The notes: generated from the letters alone by a model not told the origin. Positions 25,520-33,483 are shown, counted from the stretch's first letter. The stretch is 64,000 nt of DNA from a bacterium (GCA_024638655.1 JAHEJW010000002.1:1-64000), one strand, 5' to 3'. Program-made: numbers and translations.

Positions 25520-27345
25520 TGAGTCTGTTCAGCCGCGAATCAGAGGGCGGCTACGCCCTGATACTCACCTCCCTGACTCTCGTGCTGCTTCTCGGTGCTT
25601 CGGCGCTGGCCATCGATCTGTCGGCGGTCCGCATGGACCGCGCCGCCGACCAGAGGGTCACCGATATTTCGGCAACCGCAGGGGCCCTCGGCGCTGTCAA
25701 GGGCGGCAGCGAAGCCTGCAAGTCGGCGCTCGCCTATATCACCGCCAACGCACCCGAAATCGGAGTCTTAGACCCCGCAGGCTGCACAGTGTTCGCCGGC
25801 TCCTGCGACCCCATGGTTGCCCGTGAAACCCAACTCGTATCAGGTCGATTCACGATCATGGTGGTCCACCCGGTCCCGGATGCACACGGGTTGATGGCAC
25901 CGGGTGCACTGGGGTCGCCGGTACAGGCAGTGGACGCCAAAGACGGCAAGGCTTGTGAGAGGGTGGGAGTCCGGATCACGTCGGCGACGGAGATGACCTT
26001 CGCTCGGCTCATCGGATTCAACACCGCATCGACGACGGCACATTCTGTCGCCACTGCGTCGACTGGCACGAACGGAGGCACACCGATCAACCTGCTCGTG
26101 CTCGACCGCTTCGGGTGTCAGGCGTTCCTGGTCAGGGGTCAGGCCGTGGTTGTCGTCGACGCAGTACTCAACCCAAGCACCGGTCTTCTCGAAGCCGGCA
26201 TGGCTGCAGCAGACTCTCTTGGCAACAATCCGGTATGTAGCCCCGGAACCGGCGGAGTCGTATCGGTCGAGGGCAACAACGCCAGCTTCCGAGCGGACGG
26301 CCCTTCCGGATGCGCCACCCAGACCGGAACTCACATGCGAGGCACTCTGACTGTGGGGCAGGGGTGCGGATACATCCAAACTCCGGCTCCTGGGACGCCG
26401 GGATGTGCAGGAGGCGGCGCCAACGCTCCCGCCTGCACCCCCGGAGCCGGCGGCTCGAACAGGCCGAACCCCGTCCCGACCAACCTGTCGGCGCCGATAA
26501 CACGGGCTCCAGTTGATCATCGATACAACTGCAAAGGCGACTACGCGTCGATCCCGCCTTCGGTTTCCTGGGCGACCGATCCGCTGACGGTGGCCAACGA
26601 GCAGAACATCCCCGCTTGCGCCAAAACCCCGTCTGCTCACATTCAGAACTGGATTGCAGCAATCGGACAAACCGGAACTCCGGCGGGCTACAGCCGTTAC
26701 GGCTCACCCCAGTCGTGCAGCGTCAACTCACTCACATTCCCGAGTGGGAACTGGTTCGTCGACTGCGACACCTTCAGTGTCACCGGCACCGTCACATTCG
26801 GGTCCATCACGAGCAGCGTTCCCACGAACGTCGTGTTCAAGGGCCATGTGTCGGTCACCTCGAACGGATCGGGCCTGAACATCAACAACTCGCCATCCAC
26901 TCCGGGCACGGCTTTCTTCAGAGGCCAGGGACCATCGAGCTCAGGCTCGAGAGGAACGCTCACCAAAGGCGGCGGCGCCGACCTCGTCTTCAACAACACG
27001 GCGGTCTACATGGCCAAGGCGACGCGAGTCGCCCTCTCCGGGAACGGGAGCGGCAAGCTCACCTGGATCGCGCCAGACACCGGGTCCTTCGATGACCTTG
27101 CGCTCTGGTCGGACTCAGGGCTATTGCAGGACTGGGCAGGTAACGCCGCACTCAACATGGAAGGGGTGTTCTTCACCCCCCTGGCAGTCGGTCAATACAC
27201 CGGGAATGGTGGGTTGGCGCAGGTGAATGCCCAGTGGATCGCCGACAAACTGTGGCTGGGCGGAAACGGGACGCTGATAATTCGTCCCCAATACGGCCGT
27301 GCCATCGAGCCGCCCAAGGCCCTGGGATCGATACTCGTCAGGTGA
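25519..27345 (+). CDS. TadG-like pilus/surface protein
   Basis: The 608-residue protein has an N-terminal hydrophobic helix in the TadG-type context GGYALILTSLTLVLLLGA, then ALAIDLSAVRMDRAADQRVTD, as in the Flp-pilus TadG N-terminal domain. The long extracytoplasmic remainder has a Gly/Pro/Thr-rich region (about 270-330) and a beta-rich C-terminal domain with several Cys pairs and Asn/Gly/Ser-rich repeats reminiscent of beta-helix adhesins. Start and stop codons of the TadE gene and this gene overlap as TGATG. It probably acts outside the membrane as a surface structure component. Confidence 0.7.
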   Translation: MSLFSRESEGGYALILTSLTLVLLLGASALAIDLSAVRMDRAADQRVTDISATAGALGAVKGGSEACKSALAYITANAPEIGVLDPAGCTVFAGSCDPMVARETQLVSGRFTIMVVHPVPDAHGLMAPGALGSPVQAVDAKDGKACERVGVRITSATEMTFARLIGFNTASTTAHSVATASTGTNGGTPINLLVLDRFGCQAFLVRGQAVVVVDAVLNPSTGLLEAGMAAADSLGNNPVCSPGTGGVVSVEGNNASFRADGPSGCATQTGTHMRGTLTVGQGCGYIQTPAPGTPGCAGGGANAPACTPGAGGSNRPNPVPTNLSAPITRAPVDHRYNCKGDYASIPPSVSWATDPLTVANEQNIPACAKTPSAHIQNWIAAIGQTGTPAGYSRYGSPQSCSVNSLTFPSGNWFVDCDTFSVTGTVTFGSITSSVPTNVVFKGHVSVTSNGSGLNINNSPSTPGTAFFRGQGPSSSGSRGTLTKGGGADLVFNNTAVYMAKATRVALSGNGSGKLTWIAPDTGSFDDLALWSDSGLLQDWAGNAALNMEGVFFTPLAVGQYTGNGGLAQVNAQWIADKLWLGGNGTLIIRPQYGRAIEPPKALGSILVR

Positions 27346-27381
27346 CCTTCCCTTGCCCCGACGCCCATGACTCAGATGAGC

Positions 27382-27387
27382 TATGAT
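27382..27387 (+). promoter_or_regulatory. Candidate -10 element and ATGATA repeats of the RES-Xre module
   Basis: TATGAT (one mismatch to TATAAT) lies 28 bp before the ATG at 27415. It begins a pair of ATGATA direct repeats (27383-27388 and about 27398-27403) separated by TTGCGTCAC. Type II antitoxins often repress their own promoter by binding such repeats. No good -35 was found at the normal distance. Assignment is tentative. Confidence 0.35.
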
Positions 27388-27414
27388 ATTGCGTCACATG
27401 ATACAGATTCTCGA

Positions 27415-27852
27415 ATGAGCCTCGAATACCAAGTAGGACAGCTTCTGGGACTCGGTCGGAAGACCGAAGCCGAGATGGAACAGACGGTTCGCAGCGGAGC
27501 CCTCCCCGCTTCGGCGCTGATCGAGCTGGTCAGGCATATCGCAGGCTCCCGCCGTGGTCCTGGCACCACGGCCATCGCCGAGCGCATCGTCTCCCGGGCG
27601 ACTTGGAACAGAGCCCTGAGAAACCCAAAGGCAAAGCTCTCCCAGGTCGTGGCAGACCGGGTGGAGCGGGTCGGCCAGCTCGTGGCCCATGCCGAGTCGG
27701 TTTGGGGCGAGGTCGAAGACGCTCGTGAGTTCGTGACGTCAACACAAGCCGTCATTGGTGGCGCACCGCTCGACATGACGGCCAACTCGACGGTGGGCGC
27801 AAGACGAGCCGAGGCTCTGCTGGGCCGAATCGACCACGGAATCGTGGTTTGA
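27415..27852 (+). CDS. Xre/MbcA/ParS-type antitoxin of a RES toxin
   Basis: The protein of about 145 residues consists of an N-terminal helical part (VGQLLGLGRKTEAEMEQ) and a C-terminal toxin-binding domain of the DUF2384/MbcA-ParS type ending RRAEALLGRIDHG. It would neutralise the downstream RES-domain toxin and repress the operon. The toxin start codon overlaps its stop (TTGA). The ATG at 27415 is preferred because a -10-like element lies 28 bp upstream; an in-frame ATG at 27367 would sit before that element. Neither start has a strong ribosome binding site. Confidence 0.78.
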   Translation: MSLEYQVGQLLGLGRKTEAEMEQTVRSGALPASALIELVRHIAGSRRGPGTTAIAERIVSRATWNRALRNPKAKLSQVVADRVERVGQLVAHAESVWGEVEDAREFVTSTQAVIGGAPLDMTANSTVGARRAEALLGRIDHGIVV

Positions 27853-28310
27853 GGGCGTGGCGATTCCATAGGAGCATCTACGACCCCCTCGACACCACTG
27901 GCTCGCAGACGTTTGGGGGTCGCTGGAACCCCAAAGGAGTGCCAGTCCTCTATGCGTCGCTTACCTACGCCGGAGGGATGTTGGAACTCATTGCCCACGC
28001 CTCGGTCCCCAGGCACCCGCCTCGAGACCACGTCGCCTGCCTCCTTGATATCCCCGACGACGCCGGTGTTCTCGCTCTCGAACCTCCTTACCGTCGCGGC
28101 TGGGATCATCCCGACGACTACCAGGCCGCTCGAAGACTCGTCGAGCCGTGGATCGGCGCGGGCAAAGACCTATGCTTCGAGGTCCCCTCGGTACCCGGCG
28201 CACCGATAGAGCGCAACCTAGTGATCAACGCACGGCACCCTCGTTTCGACGAGGTGACACCGGTGGAGAAGATCGGACCCATATACGACAGCCGTGTCTG
28301 GGGCGCTTGA
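27849..28310 (+). CDS. RES-domain toxin (NAD-degrading family)
   Basis: The 153-residue protein shows the RES family hallmarks: R25 in TFGGRWNPKG, Y35 in VPVLYAS, E46 in GMLELIAH and S114 in EVPSVPGAP, followed by RNLVINARHP. Characterised RES toxins (MbcT and the Pseudomonas Res toxin) consume cellular NAD+ by phosphorolysis or hydrolysis. All named residues are present, so the toxin looks intact. Translation starts at a TTG that overlaps the antitoxin stop, which couples toxin synthesis to antitoxin translation. Confidence 0.85.
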   Translation: MRAWRFHRSIYDPLDTTGSQTFGGRWNPKGVPVLYASLTYAGGMLELIAHASVPRHPPRDHVACLLDIPDDAGVLALEPPYRRGWDHPDDYQAARRLVEPWIGAGKDLCFEVPSVPGAPIERNLVINARHPRFDEVTPVEKIGPIYDSRVWGA

Positions 28311-28344
28311 ACCGGTCGGAAAAGGGGAAATCGCCCAACAGCTG

Positions 28345-29673
28345 TCAGACGGCAGCGAAGACCTGCCAATCGTCCGGCACACCTTTCAGGGCGTGGGTCC
28401 CCCTGTCCTCGAATTCGAATCCGGTGCCTGCCAACAGGTCTGTCACAGTCCTGGAGACATAGACCTCCGAGGGGCCGGCGATAGCCGAGATCCGGGCACC
28501 GATGTTCACCGCCAGCCCGGTCACATCGCTGCCAAGCACCTCGACCACCCCCGTGTGGATCCCACACCGCACTTCGACTCCCAGGTTCCTCACGGCATCG
28601 ACGATCGCCGAGGCGCAGCGGATTGCATTGGCTGGGTCGTCGAACGTCGCCAGGAAACCGTCTCCGGTTGTGACCACTTCGTTGCCTCGCCATCGCTTCA
28701 GCTCAGCCCTGGTCACCTCGTGGTGTCGGCCGATCAGCTTCCTCCATTGCCTGTCACCCATCTCGGCAGCGATCTCTGTCGATCGGACGATGTCGGTGAA
28801 CAAGACGGTTTTGAGTACCCGCTCGGGAGTGGCACCCGTGCGATGACCTGTGACGAACTCCTCGATTTCGTCGAGGATCGGTTCGGTGTCCCCGGCATAG
28901 AAGAAGTGGTCCGCACCGTGGAGCTCGACAAGCTTTGAATCTCGCAGTTTGGCTGCGATATACCGGCCCTCCTCGATCTTCACATCCTGATCCTCCAGCC
29001 GGTAGAGCAGCAAGGCGGGGGCTTCGACCTCGGAAAGCAGCCCGGTGACGTCGATCTGTGTGGAAGCTTCGTTGAGCGCCGCAGCAGCCGCAGGGCTGGC
29101 AGAGAGACGCAGCCAACGCCCGATCCAATCAACGAACTCAGAGTCGTCGGCCCGACTGGGCGCGTAGTTGTCGGCTATGTGTTGTGGGTCGGCCCATTCG
29201 TCGCGGTATCCCTCAGACTCGGCACTGCGCTGCTCCGCCGTCGGGGCCCAGGGATAGTCATCCGACCTGAGGCGCTTGGCATAGGCCCCAAACAGGATCA
29301 CCTTGCTGACCAGTTCGGGATGGCGTGCCGCAAGAGCAATGGCGGTGGAGCCCCCTTCGGAGTGCCCGAAGAGAACCGCACTTTCACAGCCAGCCGCCAG
29401 CATCACCGAGCGAAGATCATCGACCCGGGCGTCGAGATCGGGGAGCTCTCCCAATGGCACCGGATCGGATAGCCCTACTCCCCTCTTGTCGAATGTGATC
29501 AGCCGTGAGAAAGAAGCGAGGCGCCGAAGGAAGTTGGCCAACCCGGGCTCTTCCCACATGACCTCGACATTGGTGACCCAGCCAGGCACGTAGACCAGGT
29601 CTACCGGCCCATCACCGATCACCTGGTAGGCGATGTTGACCCCGCCGCTCTTCGCATATTGGGTTCTGTGCAC
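28345..29673 (-). CDS. Alpha/beta-hydrolase fused to class III cyclase
   Basis: The 442-residue protein has an alpha/beta-hydrolase domain (about 1-265) with the nucleophile S105 in LFGHSEGGS, and a class III cyclase domain (about 275-440) with VLFTDIVRST, TGDGFLATF, GIHTGVV and VNIGARI. It is likely soluble. The hydrolase could act on or sense an ester or lipid ligand and modulate cyclic nucleotide production. It is the intact paralogue of the protein at 21040. It is convergent with the RES toxin gene. Confidence 0.88.
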   Translation of the reverse strand: MHRTQYAKSGGVNIAYQVIGDGPVDLVYVPGWVTNVEVMWEEPGLANFLRRLASFSRLITFDKRGVGLSDPVPLGELPDLDARVDDLRSVMLAAGCESAVLFGHSEGGSTAIALAARHPELVSKVILFGAYAKRLRSDDYPWAPTAEQRSAESEGYRDEWADPQHIADNYAPSRADDSEFVDWIGRWLRLSASPAAAAALNEASTQIDVTGLLSEVEAPALLLYRLEDQDVKIEEGRYIAAKLRDSKLVELHGADHFFYAGDTEPILDEIEEFVTGHRTGATPERVLKTVLFTDIVRSTEIAAEMGDRQWRKLIGRHHEVTRAELKRWRGNEVVTTGDGFLATFDDPANAIRCASAIVDAVRNLGVEVRCGIHTGVVEVLGSDVTGLAVNIGARISAIAGPSEVYVSRTVTDLLAGTGFEFEDRGTHALKGVPDDWQVFAAV

Positions 29674-29759
29674 TGCCGGGTTTGACTCTAAGCGGCACCC
29701 CTACGCCTGGGCGACGTACGCATTGATGGCGCAACCTTCGACGATTGCGGTATGTCCGA

Positions 29760-29785
29760 GTTTCCGATTCGCCCGCGATGGGTAC
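29760..29785 (+). promoter_or_regulatory. SigB/SigF-type promoter (GTTTCC-N14-GGGTAC)
   Basis: A -35 GTTTCC (29760-29765) and -10 GGGTAC (29780-29785) are separated by exactly 14 nt. The -10 ends 36 bp before the GlsB/YeaQ-like start codon. The pattern agrees with the known SigB/SigF consensus of Gram-positive bacteria (GTTT, then GGGTA). Three further copies with the same spacing occur within 3.8 kb. Confidence 0.75.
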
Positions 29786-29821
29786 TTACGACTTCCCAAA
29801 GCTCAACAGAAAGGGAAAGAA

Positions 29822-30073
29822 ATGGCGATTGTCATTTGGTTGGTCATCGGATTGGTTGCGGGTTTCCTCGCACGATTCCTGGTGCCCGGATCGGACCCGA
29901 TGGGTTTCCTCGGCACCTTGGTGTTGGGACTGGTCGGCTCACTGGTCGGCGGGTTCCTCGGAAACCTCATCTTCGACGCCCAGCTCGACATCAGCGCCGC
30001 TGGCCTGATCGGATCAGTGATCGGTGCGATTGTCACGCTCCTGGTATTCAGGGCGGTGGCTCGATCGGCCTGA
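29822..30073 (+). CDS. GlsB/YeaQ/YmgE-family stress membrane protein
   Basis: The 83-residue protein has three hydrophobic helices with conserved glycines (IGLVAGFLARFLVPG, LGLVGSLVGGFLG, GSVIGAIVTLLVF), the pattern of the GlsB/YeaQ/YmgE (transglycosylase-associated) family of small stress-induced membrane proteins. The molecular role in the family is unknown. It has an AAAGGGAAAG-type site before the ATG, a SigB-type promoter 36 bp upstream and a rho-independent terminator 18 bp downstream, so it is a complete monocistronic stress transcript. Confidence 0.88.
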   Translation: MAIVIWLVIGLVAGFLARFLVPGSDPMGFLGTLVLGLVGSLVGGFLGNLIFDAQLDISAAGLIGSVIGAIVTLLVFRAVARSA

Positions 30074-30090
30074 CCACGGTCGCGACTCGC

Positions 30091-30124
30091 AGAGCCCTCT
30101 GACCTCGCGGTCAGGGGGCTCTTT
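30091..30124 (+). terminator. Rho-independent terminator after the GlsB-like gene
   Basis: A long GC-rich stem (AGAGCCC-TCTGACC paired with GGTCAGG-GGGCTCT) with a short TCGC loop is followed by TTT. It lies 18 bp after the stop codon at 30073. Confidence 0.75.
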
Positions 30125-30137
30125 CGCGTCCAAGAGA

Positions 30138-30163
30138 GTTTCGGTCCGGCTCTGTTCGGGTAC
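30138..30163 (+). promoter_or_regulatory. SigB/SigF-type promoter (GTTTCG-N14-GGGTAC)
   Basis: A -35 GTTTCG (30138-30143), 14-nt spacer and -10 GGGTAC (30158-30163) lie 38 bp before the GTG of the DUF6458-like gene. The spacing is identical to the copies at 29760, 31556 and, on the minus strand, 33519. Confidence 0.75.
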
Positions 30164-30201
30164 CCCAGAGCGTCATCCGGAGGGGTTCAAAGGAGAAAAA
30201 T

Positions 30202-30417
30202 GTGAGAAACGGCGGCATCACTGGAAGTCTGGTCCTAATCGCACTCGGAGCGATTCTCTATTGGGCGGTCCGAGTGGAGGTGGAAGGCTTCAACCTCGAC
30301 ATGATTGGCCTGATCTTGCTCATCGTCGGCGTGGTCGGTCTGGTGCTGTCTTTGCTGATGACCTCAGCCGTCGACAGAGCCGAGAGCGGTCGTGACGTGA
30401 CGATCATCGAACGCTGA
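30202..30417 (+). CDS. DUF6458-like small membrane protein
   Basis: The 71-residue protein has two hydrophobic helices (about 7-24 and 33-54) flanking VEGFNLDMIGLILLIVG, as in the actinobacterial DUF6458 family, followed by a charged C-terminus. The GTG start has AAAGGAG 6 nt upstream. It is preceded by a SigB-type promoter and followed 11 bp later by the AI-2E transporter gene, so the two form a stress-induced operon. Molecular role unknown. Confidence 0.75.
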   Translation: MRNGGITGSLVLIALGAILYWAVRVEVEGFNLDMIGLILLIVGVVGLVLSLLMTSAVDRAESGRDVTIIER

Positions 30418-30428
30418 GGACGGAGAAC

Positions 30429-31547
30429 TTGGCCCGTTCAGTCTTGGATGAACCGACCACTATCCCGGCCGGGCGCTCATGGCCACCGATTCGGTACTGG
30501 GCGAAAGTCGCCACGGCCGTAGCCGCGGTTGTGGTCGGACTGTGGCTGCTAGGGATGCTGCTCGACACCGTCCTGATCGTCGTCGCCTCATTCGCACTCG
30601 CCACCGGGCTTCAGCCGGCAGTCAAGTGGCTGGAGAAGCATGGCCTCAGCCGCTCCTTGGCACTCGGGGCGATCCTCGTTGCCGGGCTGCTGATCGCGGG
30701 CGGGCTGATCGGTGTCCTTCTACCTGTGGTGATCGCCCAGGTAGACGATGTCATCGCCCAGATACCCGGCTACCTGGAAAGCCTCGAGCAAGGCGAAGGC
30801 CTCGGGGCCCGGCTGGTCTCGATGCTGAGTCTGGACCAGCTCAACGAGGGTATTTCCGGCGATCCACAGATGGCCTTGGGAGCCCTCGGCGACCTGACTT
30901 CCTTCGCCATCAACACGCTCACGCTCCTCGTCGTCACACCCTATTTCGCCCTGGAGATGCCGGCGATCAAGCGATGGGTAGTCCGGCTCTTGAGACCCCA
31001 CCATCGAGAGGACTTCCTGTTTGCGTTGAACCGGGCCAGCGACCTCATCGCCAACTACATCGTGGGGAATCTGGCCATCAGTCTCATTGCAGGCGTGGTC
31101 ACCTACGTGGGACTGTCACTGATCGGCGTCCCCTATGCGCTGGCACTAGCCGCCTGGGTGGCACTCACCGACCTGATACCGATGCTTGGCGCGCTCATAG
31201 GTGCAGTTCCCGTAGCCATCGTCGCCTATCTGACCGGGCCGCGCGAGCTGATCTGGGCGATGCTTCTGATAGTTGCCTACCAACAGTTCGAGAACTTCAT
31301 TGTTGCTCCGCGAGTGATGAAGCGAGCCGTGGACTTGAGTCCGGCCACGGTCATCATTGCGCTATTGGTCGGAGGTCAGCTCGCAGGCCTCATCGGCGCA
31401 CTATTGGCACTTCCACTGGCCGCACTCACCAAGATCCTCCTCAACGAGTTCTATCTGGAGCAGCGGATGGAGCGTCTGAGAGCCGAGGTGACTCAGCCCG
31501 AGCCCATCCAGAACGGGCGTCGCAAGGAGAAACGGGTCTTGCCATGA
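30429..31547 (+). CDS. AI-2E family transporter
   Basis: The 372-residue integral membrane protein has eight predicted helices and the AI-2E exporter/PerM fold. Family features include the paired N-terminal helices with GLQPAVKWLEKHGLSRS, LIGVPYALALAAWVALTDLIP and the late QQFENFIVAPRVM motif. Members export autoinducer-2 or act as ion antiporters; the substrate here is unknown. The TTG start at 30429 follows GAGGACGGAG. It is co-transcribed with the DUF6458-like gene from a SigB-type promoter. The next promoter begins 9 bp after its stop. Confidence 0.85.
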   Translation: MARSVLDEPTTIPAGRSWPPIRYWAKVATAVAAVVVGLWLLGMLLDTVLIVVASFALATGLQPAVKWLEKHGLSRSLALGAILVAGLLIAGGLIGVLLPVVIAQVDDVIAQIPGYLESLEQGEGLGARLVSMLSLDQLNEGISGDPQMALGALGDLTSFAINTLTLLVVTPYFALEMPAIKRWVVRLLRPHHREDFLFALNRASDLIANYIVGNLAISLIAGVVTYVGLSLIGVPYALALAAWVALTDLIPMLGALIGAVPVAIVAYLTGPRELIWAMLLIVAYQQFENFIVAPRVMKRAVDLSPATVIIALLVGGQLAGLIGALLALPLAALTKILLNEFYLEQRMERLRAEVTQPEPIQNGRRKEKRVLP

Positions 31548-31555
31548 CCTGCGGG

Positions 31556-31581
31556 GTTTTCAGCTCTGACCCAACGGGTAC
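31556..31581 (+). promoter_or_regulatory. SigB/SigF-type promoter of the sigma-fusion gene (GTTTTC-N14-GGGTAC)
   Basis: A -35 GTTTTC (31556-31561), a 14-nt spacer and -10 GGGTAC (31576-31581) lie 61 bp before the ATG of the RsbW-like/sigma fusion. This fits autoregulation, a standard property of SigB/SigF loci. Confidence 0.75.
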
Positions 31582-31642
31582 CCAAGGGCTCTGATTCGCA
31601 GCGACAGTCGCCCCTTATCGCATCCCCCAGGAGACAGACTTC

Positions 31643-32800
31643 ATGACCTCTTCGATCACCCAAAGCCCCAACCCAGACATCCGTCCGGCAACCGGTACGG
31701 CATCCATAGTGGTACCGGCATCACCAGAGTCTGCCGGGATCGCCCGAAGCTTTCTGAGAGAACACAGCACACTCGATTCGATGCGTCATATGGAGGCCGA
31801 TCTGCTCGTGACCGAGCTGATCTGCAACGTGATCCAACATTGCGCCGGCGCAACCGAGCTCGAAATCGAGATCCAGGGGCAGCACGCGCAGGGAGTACGC
31901 ACCTCGGTGACCCACAACAGCTCCGCTCCTCTCGAATACGAGAGGCCTGGCGTCGGATTCCGGTTGCTCGAGCGACTAGCGAGGCGTTGGGGACATGAGT
32001 TCGTCGATGGGAAGCTCAGCGTGTGGTTCGTCTTGCGCAAGCCGGGTTTGGCCGGCTCTGAGGACGAGTCGAGCGACGACGATATGGCCAGGAACCTAGA
32101 GCTCGATCCTGCAGGATTCTCAAATGCCCTGGTCCGACGGCACCGAGACCTGGCCATCGCGATCGCCCGTCGCTACCGGGGAAAGGGAATCCCTTTGGAG
32201 GATCTGAACCAGGTAGCGATGATGGCTCTCCACAAAGCCATCCTTCGCTACGACCCCGCAATGGGGGAACTTCGGCCGTATGCGGCCGCAACGATCTCCG
32301 GGGAGCTGAAGCACTTTCTCCGGGATTCGGGCTGGTCGGTTCGGGTGCCCCGCTCTGTCCAGGAGAGTGCACTGGAGACATCGAAGGTATTCGAGGCACT
32401 GACCCAACAGCTCGGGCGGGTACCTTCGGTCAGGGAGCTGGCCGATCACGTCGGAATGACCGAGGAGGAGGCGTTGGAGGCCGTCTGGGCCCGGCTGCTC
32501 TATGCCAGCCGCTCGATCGACAAGGAATCGAACACGACCGGGCTGACGATTCTCGAACACCTGCAATGTCCGGAGACGGAGATCGGTCCCGAGGACCGAC
32601 TCCTCATCGATGAGGCTATTGCCGGCTTGCCGGACCGGGAGGCCCTGATTGTTCGGCTTTCGTTCATGGAAGAGAAGACCCAACAGGAGATCGCCGAGAT
32701 CATCGGGGTGTCCCAGATGCATGTATCGAGACTGCTGGCCGGCGCCCTTCGACAGATGAGAGGCTTCCTCGAGAGCAGCCACGCAGTCGACGTGGCTTGA
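31643..32800 (+). CDS. RsbW-like domain fused to SigB/SigF-type sigma factor
   Basis: The 385-residue protein has an RsbW-like HATPase region in residues about 20-133: N-box-like VTELICNVIQH (E58, N62) and a G2-like PGVGFRLLERL. The G1 DxGxG motif is missing, where the sequence reads THNSSAPLE. Residues about 150-380 are a SigB/SigF-type sigma-70 factor. Region 2 contains GKGIPLEDLNQVAMMALHKA and RDSGWSVRVPRSVQE, region 3 RVPSVRELADHVGMTEE, and region 4 QQEIAEIIGVSQMHVSRLL. In known systems RsbW is a separate anti-sigma kinase; here the two are one chain. The fused domain may bind the sigma part in cis or an anti-anti-sigma factor in trans. AGGAG precedes the ATG. A SigB-type promoter lies upstream and a strong terminator downstream. 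Confidence 0.88.
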   Translation: MTSSITQSPNPDIRPATGTASIVVPASPESAGIARSFLREHSTLDSMRHMEADLLVTELICNVIQHCAGATELEIEIQGQHAQGVRTSVTHNSSAPLEYERPGVGFRLLERLARRWGHEFVDGKLSVWFVLRKPGLAGSEDESSDDDMARNLELDPAGFSNALVRRHRDLAIAIARRYRGKGIPLEDLNQVAMMALHKAILRYDPAMGELRPYAAATISGELKHFLRDSGWSVRVPRSVQESALETSKVFEALTQQLGRVPSVRELADHVGMTEEEALEAVWARLLYASRSIDKESNTTGLTILEHLQCPETEIGPEDRLLIDEAIAGLPDREALIVRLSFMEEKTQQEIAEIIGVSQMHVSRLLAGALRQMRGFLESSHAVDVA

Positions 32801-32846
32801 CGGCCCTCGGGTCGTCAGCACCTCGCCCTGTGGAGTCGGGACGCGA

Positions 32847-32879
32847 AAGAGCCCCCGTTGATGCGGGGGCTCTTTTTGC
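32847..32879. terminator. Bidirectional rho-independent terminator
   Basis: An AAAGAGCCCCCG stem with a TTGATG-like loop and CGGGGGCTC arm is followed by TTTTT on the plus strand; the minus strand reads out with TTTC. It separates the convergent sigma-fusion gene and the glycine-zipper stress gene and can serve both. Confidence 0.85.
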
Positions 32880-32895
32880 GGAGTAACTCTGGCTT

Positions 32896-33483
32896 CTACT
32901 GATACCAGCCGTCGTCTCCGTATACGTCGACGCGTCGGGCTCCGAGTGAACGAAGATCCTCAGCGACCTGGTTGGCCATGTCGTCGTTGACCTCGACCGT
33001 CACGAGTGCGTCCCCTTGTGCAACTCCCTCTCGGTAGTGCTTCGACGTCTCGTGGTCGGCATAGTCGTTGTCGTCGACCTCGCCGAAGATCGCTCCAGCC
33101 GCACCGCCGATCGCGGCTCCTCCGACAGCTCCGGCCGCTGTGGCCGCGAGGGTTCCCGCAAGGGTCCCCGCCGCCAGGAACGGGCCGATGCCCGGGACCA
33201 GCACCAAACCGGCCGAGGCGAGCAGCCCCGCCCCTGCACCAACGGCAGCTCCGCCGATGGCGCCACCAGCTGCACCGGTAGCGGCCTCCTCGGCGGTGTC
33301 GTTGTCTGACTCGTAGTAATCGGACTCGTCGAAGTAGCTCTCGTCCGTGACGATGTCACCTTGCTCGTCCCGGTAGCGGTCGACATAGCCAACGTTGTGG
33401 ACCTCGTGACCACGTCCCGAGAGCTCTTCCACAGCCCTCTCCGCCTCATCACGAGTGCGGAACAGACCTACTACTTCACTCAT
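32896..33483 (-). CDS. YflT-like stress protein with glycine-zipper insert
   Basis: The 195-residue protein begins VVGLFRTRDEAERAVEEL, has an acidic Asp/Tyr-rich segment (about 45-62), a Gly/Ala-rich glycine-zipper region (about 66-135) and a C-terminal half with DALVTVEVNDDMANQVAEDLRS. The architecture matches the protein at 17526. AAGGAGG lies 7 nt before the ATG. A minus-strand SigB-type promoter lies 36 bp upstream and a strong terminator 17 bp downstream. It is likely a sigma-B-like regulon member. Role unknown. Confidence 0.8.
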   Translation of the reverse strand: MSEVVGLFRTRDEAERAVEELSGRGHEVHNVGYVDRYRDEQGDIVTDESYFDESDYYESDNDTAEEAATGAAGGAIGGAAVGAGAGLLASAGLVLVPGIGPFLAAGTLAGTLAATAAGAVGGAAIGGAAGAIFGEVDDNDYADHETSKHYREGVAQGDALVTVEVNDDMANQVAEDLRSLGARRVDVYGDDGWYQ

